Source: Hippopus hippopus
Taxonomy: Eukaryota; Mollusca; Bivalvia; Cardiida; Cardiidae
Assembly (NCBI GenBank): GCA_946811185.2
Contig: OX328106.1
Location: forward strand, 31,680,426-31,744,425
Length of the DNA: 64,000 bases
Direction: 5' to 3'
This document shows, one piece after another, positions 8,840 to 20,500 of the stretch (the first letter of the stretch is position 1; the number at the start of each line of letters is the position of its first letter). The position numbers and the translations under genes are program-made. The notes beneath the pieces were generated by a model. It had not been told where the DNA came from. It saw only the letters and a list, made by a program, of their open reading frames with translations, and did no database searches.

Positions 8840-11800
8840 ATGCCATCACACAAAGGTAGTTCTACTGCAGTAGATATTTCTACACGCAGCGTGAGTAAGC
8901 CTGCATTAACGAGCAGCTCGCCGCCATCACATGGTTTACATAGCTGTGCTGTACATAGACTTAACAGCGAGAAAAAGATGGCGGCCAACATGGGCTCGGC
9001 AACACCGGATGTGTTAACTCAAAGGACTGTTATTGAGGGAATGTTTGAACGAAGACTTGTAGAAGGGGAGTTCTGGTTTGTAGTGGTGGCCGAATGGCTC
9101 GAACAGTTAAAGAAATACCTCGGAATTCCTAGTTCGCGGAAAATGTATCATCAGCGAGTCCATCCTGGGCCAATTATTACGCGGAGAGATTACGCACACG
9201 CCGTCGAAATGCTACATGAGGACGCCTGGAAGCTGCTTTCGCAGTGGTACGGTATCTCCGATGGACACAGGCCCATAAAGCTTGTAGTTTATAATTATTC
9301 GAGAGCGCCTGAGATCGAACACAATCTAAACAATTGCAAGTTAATGATGACAAATTCTGTAGCGGAAGATTTTCATAACGCTAAATTCAGTAAGATGGAG
9401 AAAGTCGGCCATATTGAATGGAAACTACGTCACTTATATAACATTTCTATGACGTGTAAATCTCGACTCTGGGCAAAACCGGATACAGACGCCTCCTGGC
9501 GGCCGTTGCTCGTCCGAGATAAAGCTGTCGGTAAAGTTCTAGATATAGATTCCGATTTCACAAGACCTCATTTTGCTCTAGAAGTTATGGACAAGACTGG
9601 AACGTGGAAAAATCAACCGGAAGGAGAGATATCTACTCAGGACACGCCGATAGGTATTCTTTATGATCACGATATTTTTGAGGACGTTACAAGCACGTGG
9701 GAAATTGATATACATGATCAGATCGACCATATTGGGAGAGATTTTTTGGACAGGCTTCACGTTAATTTCAGTGGATTCATGCAAAGAGCCAAAGACTATG
9801 TAGAAGAAAGGGACAGCATTCTCCGAGAACGTGAAAGAAAGGTAAGTGCAGAAAAATTTCGATAATCTGTACATGCGATTATTCGAATTCATCGGTAATA
9901 CAGTGCATTAAATTAATTCTTATGTCGTAAAATTAGACAATAAACTTTTATCAAGATACGAATCTAGCTCTGTGAAAAGGGGGTTTAATGCAGAACTGCA
10001 AAGTATCGAATCATGTCAGAGTGCGCAGACAACACAGGCTGCATTGGTCGAAACATTTTGATATTTGTAAGGTTTCTGCAAGTTCAAGGACCATTCTACC
10101 CCATGATTCAGCCGGTTGCCAGACATGGATCAATGATTATCCGAAGACTTGCTTGGTATAATGTATCACCCAGATGTAGTAAATCCCCTGTTGCCAGTGC
10201 GCCACTCATATGTGGTCAACCAATTTTTACTGTTGACTGTTGTCTTGACCGGACATGACATTTGAGTAAAGCTTGACCCGGTTTGTCACGGGACTCGAAC
10301 CCGAAACCTCAGATGTAATGGGCCGGTGCTCTACCCCTACAACACTGTCACCCGAAGACGGTAATTAGTTGATCACATGCGAAATAAACCTAACAGGCAT
10401 TTCAATATTGAATGACAAATAATAACAATATCGATGTTGCTGTTGTTCAGGATATCTCAGCAAACAGTGTTCATAAAAGATCAGACTGCACGTTTTGTGC
10501 GGTCTGATCTTGATCTACACTGACTGCAAATGCAACTGTTGTTGTATAGGTGCTTTAAGGGTTAACTCATTACCAAACGACAAAATTTTAGGTTTGTCCA
10601 ATTCGAAAGCATTTGCAGACGACAAAATAAAAGTGACTGAAAATTTGAAATTTGTTTTGTGAAGGGTAGAAAACATTGTGGGAAAAGGAGAAAATGCTGG
10701 TTACCAGCATTTTCTCCTTTTCCCACAATGTTTTCCAAAGGCTTCTTTCTCAGGGTCGTCAAAAGTAGGGATTGTGTGGTAATGGGTTAACCATGAAAGT
10801 ATTATTTGAGCCATGCGCTGTGAAAAGGGAGCTTAATGCATCTGCAAAAATATCGACCCAGGTCAGCCTGCGCAGTCCGCGGAAGCTGACCTGGGCCGAA
10901 ACTTTTTGCTATTGGTCGATTTTCTGCATGTCAAAGGACCCTTCTAGCCCCATAACCAGTCGATTGTTAAACAGACTGAATTTTATGGATCCAAAATTAC
11001 GCAATGACTTGCTTGGTATAACGTATTATGGAGATGCATTATGCCCCTTTTACGAGAGCGCGGCTCATATATGTTTCATCACTAGGTTGACAGTAAAGAG
11101 ACACATATCGACCGAGTCCGAGACGAGCTAGAGTTAGAACACCAACGTCTAGAGGGAGAGACTGAGGCTTACATGAGACGGAGGCAAAACTACGAAGATA
11201 AAGAACTCGAGTTAGAAGTGAAGTATGACAGAATAACACGTGAGCTGGAAGCGGAAATGACGAAACGCCGAGAAGAAATGGACGCGGAATATGCAATTTT
11301 CGTCAAAGCAAAAGAGAATTTTGATCTGGAGCTCAAGGTAAGTACAAATGGAAGCTTCCATGTTTGATTGGAATTTGGAAAAAAATATCGTATGGGCAAA
11401 ATAATGGCACCCCATAACACATTTCCGGTATGTAGGTATGCGTTGTGTCAAACTAGAGGGTTATGATGGCCCTGTGTCATTCAATTACCTAACTTGATGA
11501 CTGAAATTATTAAAACCGAAGTGGAGAGTGAGAGTATAGGCAAAGGTCAGGTGGCACGTATTCCTACGTGCACGTTGATCTTGGTCTACGTACCTTGCAA
11601 ATGCATGCAAATTAGCGTATGGGAGGTTAATTACACATGGTACAAGTTCGAACAAAAAATTCGTTATTTTTGTTCTATTACTTACTTTTCAGAGAATGTC
11701 AGAAATGTACAAGATACAAGAAAACAAAATCAAACTCGATATTGGCGGCCAGCAGTTCACCACATCAATGTTGACATTAACTAAAGATCCAAATTCTATG

Positions 11801-12082
11801 CTAGCCGCCATGTTTAGCGGCCGCCACAGATTACGTCAAGAGCATGACGGAAGTTACTTCATCGACCGGGACGGTGCACACTTCCGGTACATACTAAATT
11901 ATCTCCGGGATGGTTGCATCAAAGAAGGTACCTTGCCACAAAATGAAGTAATGTGGGGAGAACTGTTGAACGAGGCTGAATATTTTCAGTTAACTGGACT
12001 CATAGAGTACCTACGTTCTTTAATTTCGAGAAATAACTCCACAACCTGTTCCAGATCCAGTAGCACAATTGACGAAACTTAG
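8840..12082 (+). CDS. DUSP-UBL / coiled-coil / KCTD-type BTB fusion protein
   Basis: Three exons: 8840-9841, 11086-11337 and 11693-12082, all phase 0 with GT-AG ends, encoding 547 residues. Residues about 65-150 match the DUSP domain of USP4/11/15 (EFWFVVVAEWLEQLKKYLG; later EDAWKLLSQWYG). Residues about 148-257 match the ubiquitin-like domain that follows DUSP in those enzymes, with RLWAKPD and a closing DKTGTW. No peptidase Cys or His box follows. Residues about 310-425 are a heptad-like charged coiled coil. Residues about 430-528 are a BTB/T1 domain closest to KCTD7/KCTD14 (KLDIGGQQFTT, MLAAMFSGRH, YFIDRDGAHF). BTB proteins of this class commonly bind CUL3, so a ubiquitin-ligase adaptor role is likely but inferred. 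I start at 8840 because an acceptor (tttcag) lies just upstream and the longer frame is fold-back element sequence. An untranslated first exon probably lies further upstream. I know of no named family with this architecture. Confidence 0.85.
9966..10235. repeat. FB-C fold-back element in intron 1
   Basis: It starts 'gctctgtgaaaagggggtt' and ends 'cctgttgccagtgcgccac'. The centre is a worn version of the GC-rich palindrome. Confidence 0.78.
10270..10348 (-). repeat. tRNA-derived SINE head, reverse
   Basis: The minus strand reads as a tRNA-like unit with 'gggtagagcaccggcc' and the B-box 'GGGTTCGAGTCCC'. No body or tail is attached. Confidence 0.55.
10440..10565. repeat. FB-B element, short form
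   Basis: The core is 'gatcagactgcac', GTTTT and the complement. The right end 'ctttaagggttaa' shares its TTAA with the adjacent FB-A copy. Confidence 0.75.
10562..10790. repeat. FB-A fold-back element in intron 1
   Basis: Complete copy, TTAA at 10562-10565 and 10787-10790. The central palindrome 'acattgtgggaaaaggagaa' and its complement are essentially perfect. Confidence 0.9.
10806..11076. repeat. FB-C element ending at an exon acceptor
   Basis: Complete copy with inverted ends 'gagccatgcgctgtgaaaag' and 'cttttacgagagcgcggctc'. The core is CAGGTCAGCCTGCGCAGTCC with its complement. It stops about 10 bp before the acceptor of exon 2 of the DUSP-BTB gene. Confidence 0.88.
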
Positions 12083-12160
12083 TTATCTTGTGACACTCTG
12101 GAAGAAGTGTCCTGCAGGCGACTTCGAAGGTAACCATGTGCAATAGGAATGATCAACATG

Positions 12161-12166
12161 AATAAA
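12161..12166 (+). promoter_or_regulatory. Candidate poly(A) signal AATAAA of the DUSP-BTB gene
   Basis: A canonical AATAAA lies 79 nt after the stop codon. An FB-A element begins four bases later, so the cleavage site would fall inside the element. Confidence 0.6.
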
Positions 12167-12169
12167 GGT

Positions 12170-12403
12170 TTAACCCTTTACCACACGACAGAACTTTGGT
12201 CTTTGAAGGAATCTACAGACAATAATTCCTTTTTCGTCAAATTATAGTATTTGTCCTTTTAAAGTATTTGCCCTTTAATAGGTAGAAAACGTTGTGGGAA
12301 AAGAAGAAAATGCTGTACACTATTACTTTCTCCTTTTCCCACGTTTTCAAAAGCTTTCTTTCTCGGGTTCGTTACAATTCGGGATTGTGTGGTAAATGTT
12401 TAA
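12170..12403. repeat. FB-A element at the 3' end of the DUSP-BTB gene
   Basis: TTAA at both ends (12170-12173, 12400-12403), then 'ccctttaccacacgac'. The hairpin arms differ at several positions. Confidence 0.85.
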
Positions 12404-12967
12404 TAGATGAATGCATGTGAAATCGTCGTTCGAAAAAGAAAACTAGCTCGCTTACAGTCGATCTCCTTTTTCCACTATGTTCAAACAATGTGGTCTACTG
12501 TAAGACACGTCATCTGTTTGTATTTCGATAACTTTTCTGGCGCATATTTATGTGACCTTAACGGTATAACCATTCTTTTTTTCATTATCAAACCTTCAAA
12601 ACAAATACAGCAATCCAAAGATATGGCTAGAATGAAAAAAAAAATCTTAATAAACGACGGTACAATCCTCTTGATGTGTTTATTTTTTGGGGGGAAGGGG
12701 TGACTAGTACTGGGGTGCGTGAAGAGTGTCCATTTGGGCTTTTGTAAGAGATCAATATTTTCAAAATTTCATTTCGTCAATTGTCAAGTTTTGAGAGTTT
12801 TCAGTTGCATGTCGAATTATGATAACAAGACTGCTTTTTATCAGACAAAAATTTTAGACAAAAAAAATTGGTTAATCAGACTTGTGTTGTAGTCTTGGAA
12901 AGCAGAATTTAGAACTGTTGATGAATTCAGCTCTGGATTTTCGAACATACAACTAACGTCTACTTTG
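12404..12967. other. Non-coding stretch, nothing recognised
   Basis: AT-rich with A, T and G runs. A chance 98-codon frame at 12407-12703 has no family resemblance. Confidence 0.4.
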
Positions 12968-13194
12968 TTTTTTACCAAACGACAAAATTTTAGACTGCTC
13001 CAAATTTAAAACATTTGCAGACGACAAATTATAAATGGCTCAAATCATGAGATTTGACTGTGATGGGATAGAAAACATTTAAGGAAAAGGAGAAAATGCT
13101 GGTTACCAGCATTTTCTCCTTTTTTCCCAAAATGTTTTCAAACGGCTGTCCTCCCCGAGTCATTAAAAGTCGGGATTGTGTGGTCAAGTGTTAA
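12968..13194. repeat. FB-A fold-back element
   Basis: Complete copy. The start is 'ttaccaaacgacaaaatttt'. The centre is 'aaggaaaaggagaaaatgct' and its complement. It ends 'gtgtggtcaagtgttaa'. Confidence 0.88.
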
Positions 13195-13470
13195 TGCCAT
13201 TTTCAAGGTTATTTCAGTTACATCGCTACGGCCGGTGCACTTATCCCTGCTTTCCTCGAGTTCATTTTCCTAGTACTTCGCCAGATTCTTTCCAAGCCGC
13301 TGGCTACTTTCCCTTGTAAACAACTGTCGAAATAATGTTTAGCAGAAAGGAATTAATCCTGTTGAAATGGCTATCATCAGTCTTGCAAAAGAATTTGGCT
13401 AAGCTGGGAAGGGAGCCCTCAACCCTGGGATCACAAGGCCTGTATGTTACCCACTAAGCCAATCTTCTTT
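13195..13470 (-). repeat. Second-type SINE, reverse orientation
   Basis: The tail 'ttcaaggttatttcagttac' comes first on the plus strand, then the body 'agtacttcgccagattcttt', then 'aatcctgttgaaatggctat'. A tRNA-like head ends at 'acccactaagcc'. Confidence 0.75.
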
Positions 13471-13486
13471 GCTAAAATAGTTTGTA

Positions 13487-13710
13487 TTAACTCTTTACTA
13501 GATGACAAAACTTTAGACCTGACCAACTTGGAGGCATTTGCAGATGACAAATTAGATGTATCTCAATGAATTCGAATCGTCTTTGAAAAGGTTGAAAGCA
13601 TTCTGGAAAAAGGAGAAAATATGAGTTATCAGTAGTTTCTACTATTCGAACAATGTTTTCAAAAGGCCTCCAAGATCACTAAAACATGGCATTGTTGGGT
13701 AAACAGTTGA
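13487..13710. repeat. FB-A fold-back element, worn
   Basis: It begins TTAACTCTTTACTAGATGAC and ends GGGTAAACAGTTGA. The right hairpin arm is diverged. Confidence 0.78.
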
Positions 13711-14555
13711 CCCCATACCACTGTCAGAGATCCATTTTTTTCCTATATCCAAAAATGTTCTCTTGTCCTTTGTACAATACATTTTTTGACGTTTGTATTT
13801 TTATTTTATAACACTCTATTCATTTTTGTCAATACAGAAAAATTATAAAATTTAACTGTCAGATCATTCAGCCCTGCACAGCCCTGCACAAAATACTGTA
13901 AAAATAGTATAAGTCTGATCTTGTGGCTTCTTTGCTCACTGAATCAATTAACTGTCTATACATCAGAAATACAGGATCTCATCTTTATGTGATAAAAAAA
14001 ACCTGACATTTTTTGGCATCTGAGATACAATTTTAGGAGTCTAGAAAAACAATATAAAGCAAGCCTTTGGCTAGTTTTTGTAGACGAGTTTAATAAAGTT
14101 TTATCTCAAAGCTGGAGAGTATCAAATTCTTTCTATCATAAGTCAGAATGATATTTCTCGAAATTCAGATCAGAATATGCAAAACCACACATGCACACAT
14201 GGTAATTTTGATCAATGAAAACCCCATTGATGTCTCTGAAGGAAGTACAGAATGCCGTCACATATGATGTCAAACAATGGTTATATCTCAAACATGTGTA
14301 AGATAAGAAAATCTGTGATGGCTCTATCACATTTAAAACGAGGAAGGTCATGTGATAGATCAATTTTTCTGTTTCACAAGTGATATTCTAAACTCTGTTC
14401 ATATGAATTCAAAAGATAAATTATTTGAATGCACACTTTTTTTGTTAACACAGACAACCTAACCTTGGTAAAGGTGGAATTACATGTAGGTGCCGGACTG
14501 AATGTGTACATAAAAATGAAATATGTCTCTTCAAAATTTGTTTGCAAGTTAAGGT
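13711..14555 (-). other. PSMD4 3' untranslated and flanking region
   Basis: The stretch follows the PSMD4 stop codon on the minus strand. A candidate AATAAA (plus-strand TTTATT at 13800-13805) could end the transcript, giving a 3' UTR of roughly 750 nt. A short direct repeat 'cagccctgcaca' lies at about 13869-13892. No other gene is seen. Confidence 0.4.
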
Positions 14556-17500
14556 TTATTTCTTCTCCGAGTCCTTTTTATCCTCCTTTTTAGCAGAATC
14601 TTTTAAAGAAGACATGGCATTTTGTATAGCCTCACTGTTAGGATCAACACCTGGGAGATTTTCAAGCACTTGTTGTAGAAACTCAGGATCATTCATTACT
14701 TCTGAGTAGTCTTCATCGACCTGGAATATCCAACAATGGTATAACCTTAATTATGTCTAACAATGGTATAACCTTAATTATGTCTAACAATGGTATAACC
14801 TTAATTATGTCTTTAAACAGGCGACAAAATTTCAGTCTTAGCCGTAAGTGTATGCCGGTACATACTAAACACACTTACAGCTCAACATGCAGAATTTCTC
14901 TTTTAAGTGAATGATTAATTGATCGATTGATTGATTGAACTGTTGATTGAATGCATAGTATTTTAGTCATATCACGGTGACAGCTCTCTAATTCATGTAC
15001 TTGTTTTCAAAGGTACTAGAATAGGGCTCTGAAGTCACTTGCCCAAGAACAATCCCATGAAAAACCCAGTGCTTCCAGGTTTTAAGTCCTACACTTTACC
15101 ACTGAGCCATGTAGAACCTGATGAAAGGGTAGACAGCAATGTAAGGCTAAGAGAAAATGCTGGTTACCAGAATTTTTTCCCTTTCCAATATCAGTTTAAA
15201 AAACTTCCTCTGTTGTTTAAGACATTGATAATTTTGGCAAATAGTTGATTGAATACGAGGTTGTATGAAAATACTAATGCATGTACAAATTTTGACTGAA
15301 TCAGGAACGTCTTTTAAAAATAGTTAAGATTTTATGATGATTTAACCAAACCTGTGAATGACTTCAAAAGAAACTCAAAACTGCCAAAACTTGGCAAGTT
15401 CATGAACAGAATGGCATAGGCACAAATACTACTGTCTCGAAAAAGGTGACATTTATGACTTGATTTAGCCATGAGCTGTGAAACGAATAAAATGAACTAA
15501 ATGAATAGTATGGACATTTCACTCTCACAAAAGCTCACTTGTTTCCTCTCTCAAACTGTTTTGTAAACAACATTACCCAAAAGACCCAAGACAGGTCAGA
15601 CCGTCCCAGCTATAGACTGATCTTGTTCTACACTACCTTTAAGTGTATCAACAAGACTTCCTCTCACCAATGGGAACAACTCAAGTACATTTATGAAAAA
15701 GGGGCTCAACGCATCTGCAATAAGTATCGACCCATGTCAGCCTGCACTGTCCATGCAGGCTGACGTGGGTCAATTATTTTTTGATTTCTGTGAATTTCAT
15801 GCATGTCAAAGGATCATACTACATCATGATCCAGGCAGTTTTCAGCCAAAATTATTTATGTCGATCCCTATGTGATGACTTGCTTGGTATTATGCATCAA
15901 AAAGATGCATTAAACACCCTTTTTGCCAGGACACTGCTCACATGTATTTGTAGGTTTGGAATCCATGCATACAAGAGCATGAAGATGTTACAAGTTACAT
16001 TACAATGTCTTTGACGAGGATTGCAAAAATTTGCCATACATTCACCAAACTGCAGAGATGAAGACTACACATAATATGTCCCACAAAAATGTTGCTTTAA
16101 GTATTCCTACAGTGCTCTGTTTTATAAATAACATGTGATTTAAACCCTATACCTTGTTATCTTTATCAGATTTCTCTGCAGAGCCGCCTTCTTCAATCTC
16201 CATGGGTGCTGGGGTATTGGAACTAGAATTATCCGCTGTGAAAATAGTACATAAAACATGATAATAATGCTCTGCAAAAAGGAGTCTTAACGCACCTGCA
16301 AAAAGTATCGACCCAGGTCAGCCTGTGCAATCCGCACAGGCTGACCAGGGCAAAAACTTTTTGCTAGTGATCAAGTTTCTGCATGTCAAAGGACCAGTGC
16401 ACCTCATGATTCAGTTGATTGTGAGACAAACTGGAATTTTATGGATCCATGATAATATACTGTGATGACTTGCTTGGATCATGCGTCACAGAAGAGCATT
16501 AAGCCCCCTTTTGCCAGAGCATGGCTCCTAACTTTCTTTGTGCTTGTATTTTCTCCTAACTGTGCGGGAAAATTTGACATTTTGCAAGAGCAAAGGTCAA
16601 AGGAGATGTGAAAAAAAGATTTCTACACAGCTGATTCAGTGGCCAATTACTTCTTGATAAATAACCTTGTAGCTAAAATCACAGGACTTGTTTCTAGGAG
16701 GTAAACTGTATTGTGACAAAAGGAGAAAATGTTGGTAACCATGATTTTCAATTTTTTTTTTTCCATAAAGTTTTTGGAAGACTTCAGAGTTCTCAGAGTA
16801 GTCATATCATGGGATCATATGGTTACAAGTTAATCAACTTTCAGCCTTACCAGAATTTGCCATTGACATTTGAACAGCATAGGCAATCTGGTCCTCTTCT
16901 GACATACTAGCAAAATCTGGAACACTGGGTGTTTGGTCATTAGAGGGCTGGCCTATAGACATTGAAATTGCCTGCTCTAGCATAGCCTCATCCGTCGTTG
17001 CTTCCACTCCACCACCAGCTCCTGCTTCCTCTGCAGACTCAGCCTTTACTTTACGTGCCTCTTCTTCCTGCCTTGCTCTCTGTTCTTCCATGGATACTCT
17101 CAGAGCCAGTGCCAGTTCTGGGTCTTCATTCGGATCAACTCCAAACTCGAACCCAGTGGTTTGCATGGCCACTCCAGCACCATCCTCACCTACGATCACA
17201 GGAGAGTTTACCAGAGCTTCTGACAGAAGTGGGCCCGGTGGGACAGTCACAAGATGGGAGCTGTCAAACAATAAGGAAGAAGAGAAACATGATCAACTAT
17301 TTTTGGTTTTGATACCTTGACACTGTTTTCAATATTGTTTCAGTTATATCACAGCAGCTATTGCACCTCTCCAGGGTTTTCCTTGATGCACGATTTTGTG
17401 CGTTTTGACGCATTTTTATGGAAAATGACTCGCAATTTTTTCAACAATGCTTCATTGTTGATGCACAAATACAATAAGAGTTACTAACGATCGTATATGC

Positions 17501-20500
17501 TACTGAAACTGGTACATCACGAGTAGATGAAAAATCTGGAGTACAAAGAGAAAATGGGACGAAACACTGGGCTGTGTATTGATTTTACTAGAATACCGTC
17601 CGTCTTTAAACGGGTCTAAACTAAACCAGTCGATCTCTAATGCAAACAATATGGCTCTGTCTAAGTCGACGTCATTGTTGCTGTCTGCAAGGGAGAAGAG
17701 CCCTTAAACAAAGATCAGATGATACAACGCCTGGTAAGAGCACCCAGAAACACATTTCAAGGTCTCCAGGCCAGTTTTCTGTAAATTAGCTAAAGAGATA
17801 CATTTTGTTATTTGTTGAAAACAGCGGCATGAACGCAACCTGTGTGTCGAAACACAGGAATCGGCCATTTAATTGGTGAAAATAGTTTATTTTCGGCCAA
17901 AACGGATAATCTCTATCAAGGAAAATAACAGAGACTTCCCAATCCGGCCGACAACAAGCTATTTTCACAAAAAAAAAAACGGTCGATTCCTTTGACAAAA
18001 ACAAAATAACCCTTTACCACAGAGAAAGGCTGCACATACTTCGAAAATCAACCCTTGTGCATCATCAAAACACTAGCGGCCATGACGATATCCTTGAAAC
18101 ATTAAAATTACTTAGAGATATGACAGCTTGTCTGTAGCAAGAGCATATTTGCTCGTTAAGAACAGGCTTTCAAAAATAAAGCATACTCCAGATAGTCTTT
18201 ATGAAAAAGGTGCCACCTAGGCTGTAAGCTCCCTCTATATAGAGAATCTCTGGTGTTATTACGTATCTACCAGCATGAAATAATACATATATAGGGTAAA
18301 CAAAGATTTACAGTGAACAGAAAACACAAAAAAAACCACATACTTTCACAAATAGTAGCTTTTGTTTAAGCAAATTACATTTTGTTGTGACCCCCAAAAA
18401 TTCCAAAATGACCACCATTATTTTTGACAAGGGGGTCACAATGACCCCCTATTTTTGTGGCCAAGGGAAAACCCTGTCTCTCTCTGCTTTCCTTGAGTTT
18501 TTATATTTTAATCAGCTTTCCCAATATAACATTCCTTCAAAGCCATTGGCTGTTTTTTACTTATCAAAAATAAAACTTTAATAATTCCAAAACAGTATTA
18601 CATAGCTACAACTTGGAGCAGAGAAAATTATTAAATACAGGCCAACCACCATAGCAAACCCATAGTTTTTTTTTTGTTCTTTTTTCTAAAGACTTAGATC
18701 TCTACCAAACAATTCTGTGTTATTACAATACCAAGGCAGAAGGCTTTTGAACCTTTTCCGACGCTGTTCTCTACCCATCCAAAGATAAATCATGCCAATG
18801 TAGTCACATTTAGTATGTCATCTGCAAATGCAAAATTTTGCTCTTACCCTTCACCACACAGCAAAAAGATAAAGAAGATAATTCATATGTTTTTTCAAAC
18901 AAAAGTATTTGTCATCTATTAGGTAGAAAAAATTGTGGGAAAAGGAGAAAATGCTTGTTACCAGTATTTTCGCATTTTCCCACTACCCTTTTCAAAAGGT
19001 TTCTTCCTCTAACTTGTTCAGATTGTGAGGTAAAGGGTTAAGGCATAGATTTAAATGCATTACCATAAAAAGTTCTTTTTTTTGACTTTGCAAAAGTTAT
19101 TATTTAAAAAAAAAATTGGAAACTGTATCACTTGTTTGAACCGAGCAATTGCTCTGTTATTAATCCCCCATCTTCTTGACATAAGTCAAACTGGGAAAAT
19201 TTTTTCCAATCACTCCTTTTACTTTCATGCAATTTGTACTTTTTTCCATTGTGTGTAATTTTCAGTAGTAATCAGCTTAGGTGATGGTCATTTATAATCT
19301 TAATCTATTTCTTGGATATTTTATAAATAATTCTTGTTTACCTTGTGCCATCTTTTCCATTGATTGTATTGACAAATTCTGTTAATTTTTCTGTGTTTGT
19401 ACTCTGAAAAATATTAGCAATACATTTATGTTTGAATAGTACTTAATGCTGCTTTCAACATGAATAATACTCACTTGAAACCATAATGACAGCTCACTTA
19501 TTCATGGGCTTGCTTGGTTTAAATGGTTAATATTAACAATAGGACCCTGCAGTGCCTTGACCAAAGGCACTACACAGCACTCTTAGCCCTATGAGCTGTA
19601 GAAAAAAAAGATCAGATTGCTTATCAACATTAGATAATACATTTTGGATCTATAATGTCTGTCGTTTTGTGAAATACTCTTGCAAAAAGAAAAAGAACAA
19701 AGAACTTTAAAATTGCAGCTCTTTTGTCCATCTTTCAGATATTTATTATGAAAAAAGCAAACTTTAAGTAATTTTAACTTAACTTTCAAGACACCAAGGA
19801 GAAATAATATTCTCAAAGCCCATGTAAAATTGATGTCTCAATTCAATAGAATTAGTTTGTCACTGCATTGGGTTAATAGTGATACAAGGTGAAGTTCAAA
19901 CAAAACAATACCCATACCTCTTCACCAAAGTTGATAACATCTACGCTAACTTTCTCTTTCTTCAGCTTCTTTGCAAGTTTCACTATCTGAATTGGAAATC
20001 ATATTTTGGTATTCTTTTTTTTTCTTTCCATCAATATTTCAGTTTTAATTTTTCAAATAATTTTACTGTCTAGGACATGTATGGTCTCACTTGGGTTGCT
20101 TAACTCTGTCAATGATTAATGAAAGAAGTAACCCTTTACCATACAAGGCTGTAAATTGACAACTTTGAGAAAGAAGCTTTTTGAAAACACAGTGGCAAAA
20201 GGAAAATGCTGGTAACCACCAATCACTGTTTTCCACACAATCTCATATTCTGACAACTCCAAGGAAGAAGCTTTTTGAAAACACAGTGGAAAAAGGAAAA
20301 AATGTTGGTAACCACCATTGTCTCCTTTTACCACAATCTATTCTACCCTTCCCTTCCAGAGAAAAATCCTATTATTTTAACCTTTGTCATTCAATCCTGT
20401 ATTCTTGACATGAAGGCCATGATGGCCCTGTATCGATCCACTGGCTGATAAGTAAAACCCCTACATGCCAATGTTAAAATTCTTGGCCAATTGATTTAGA

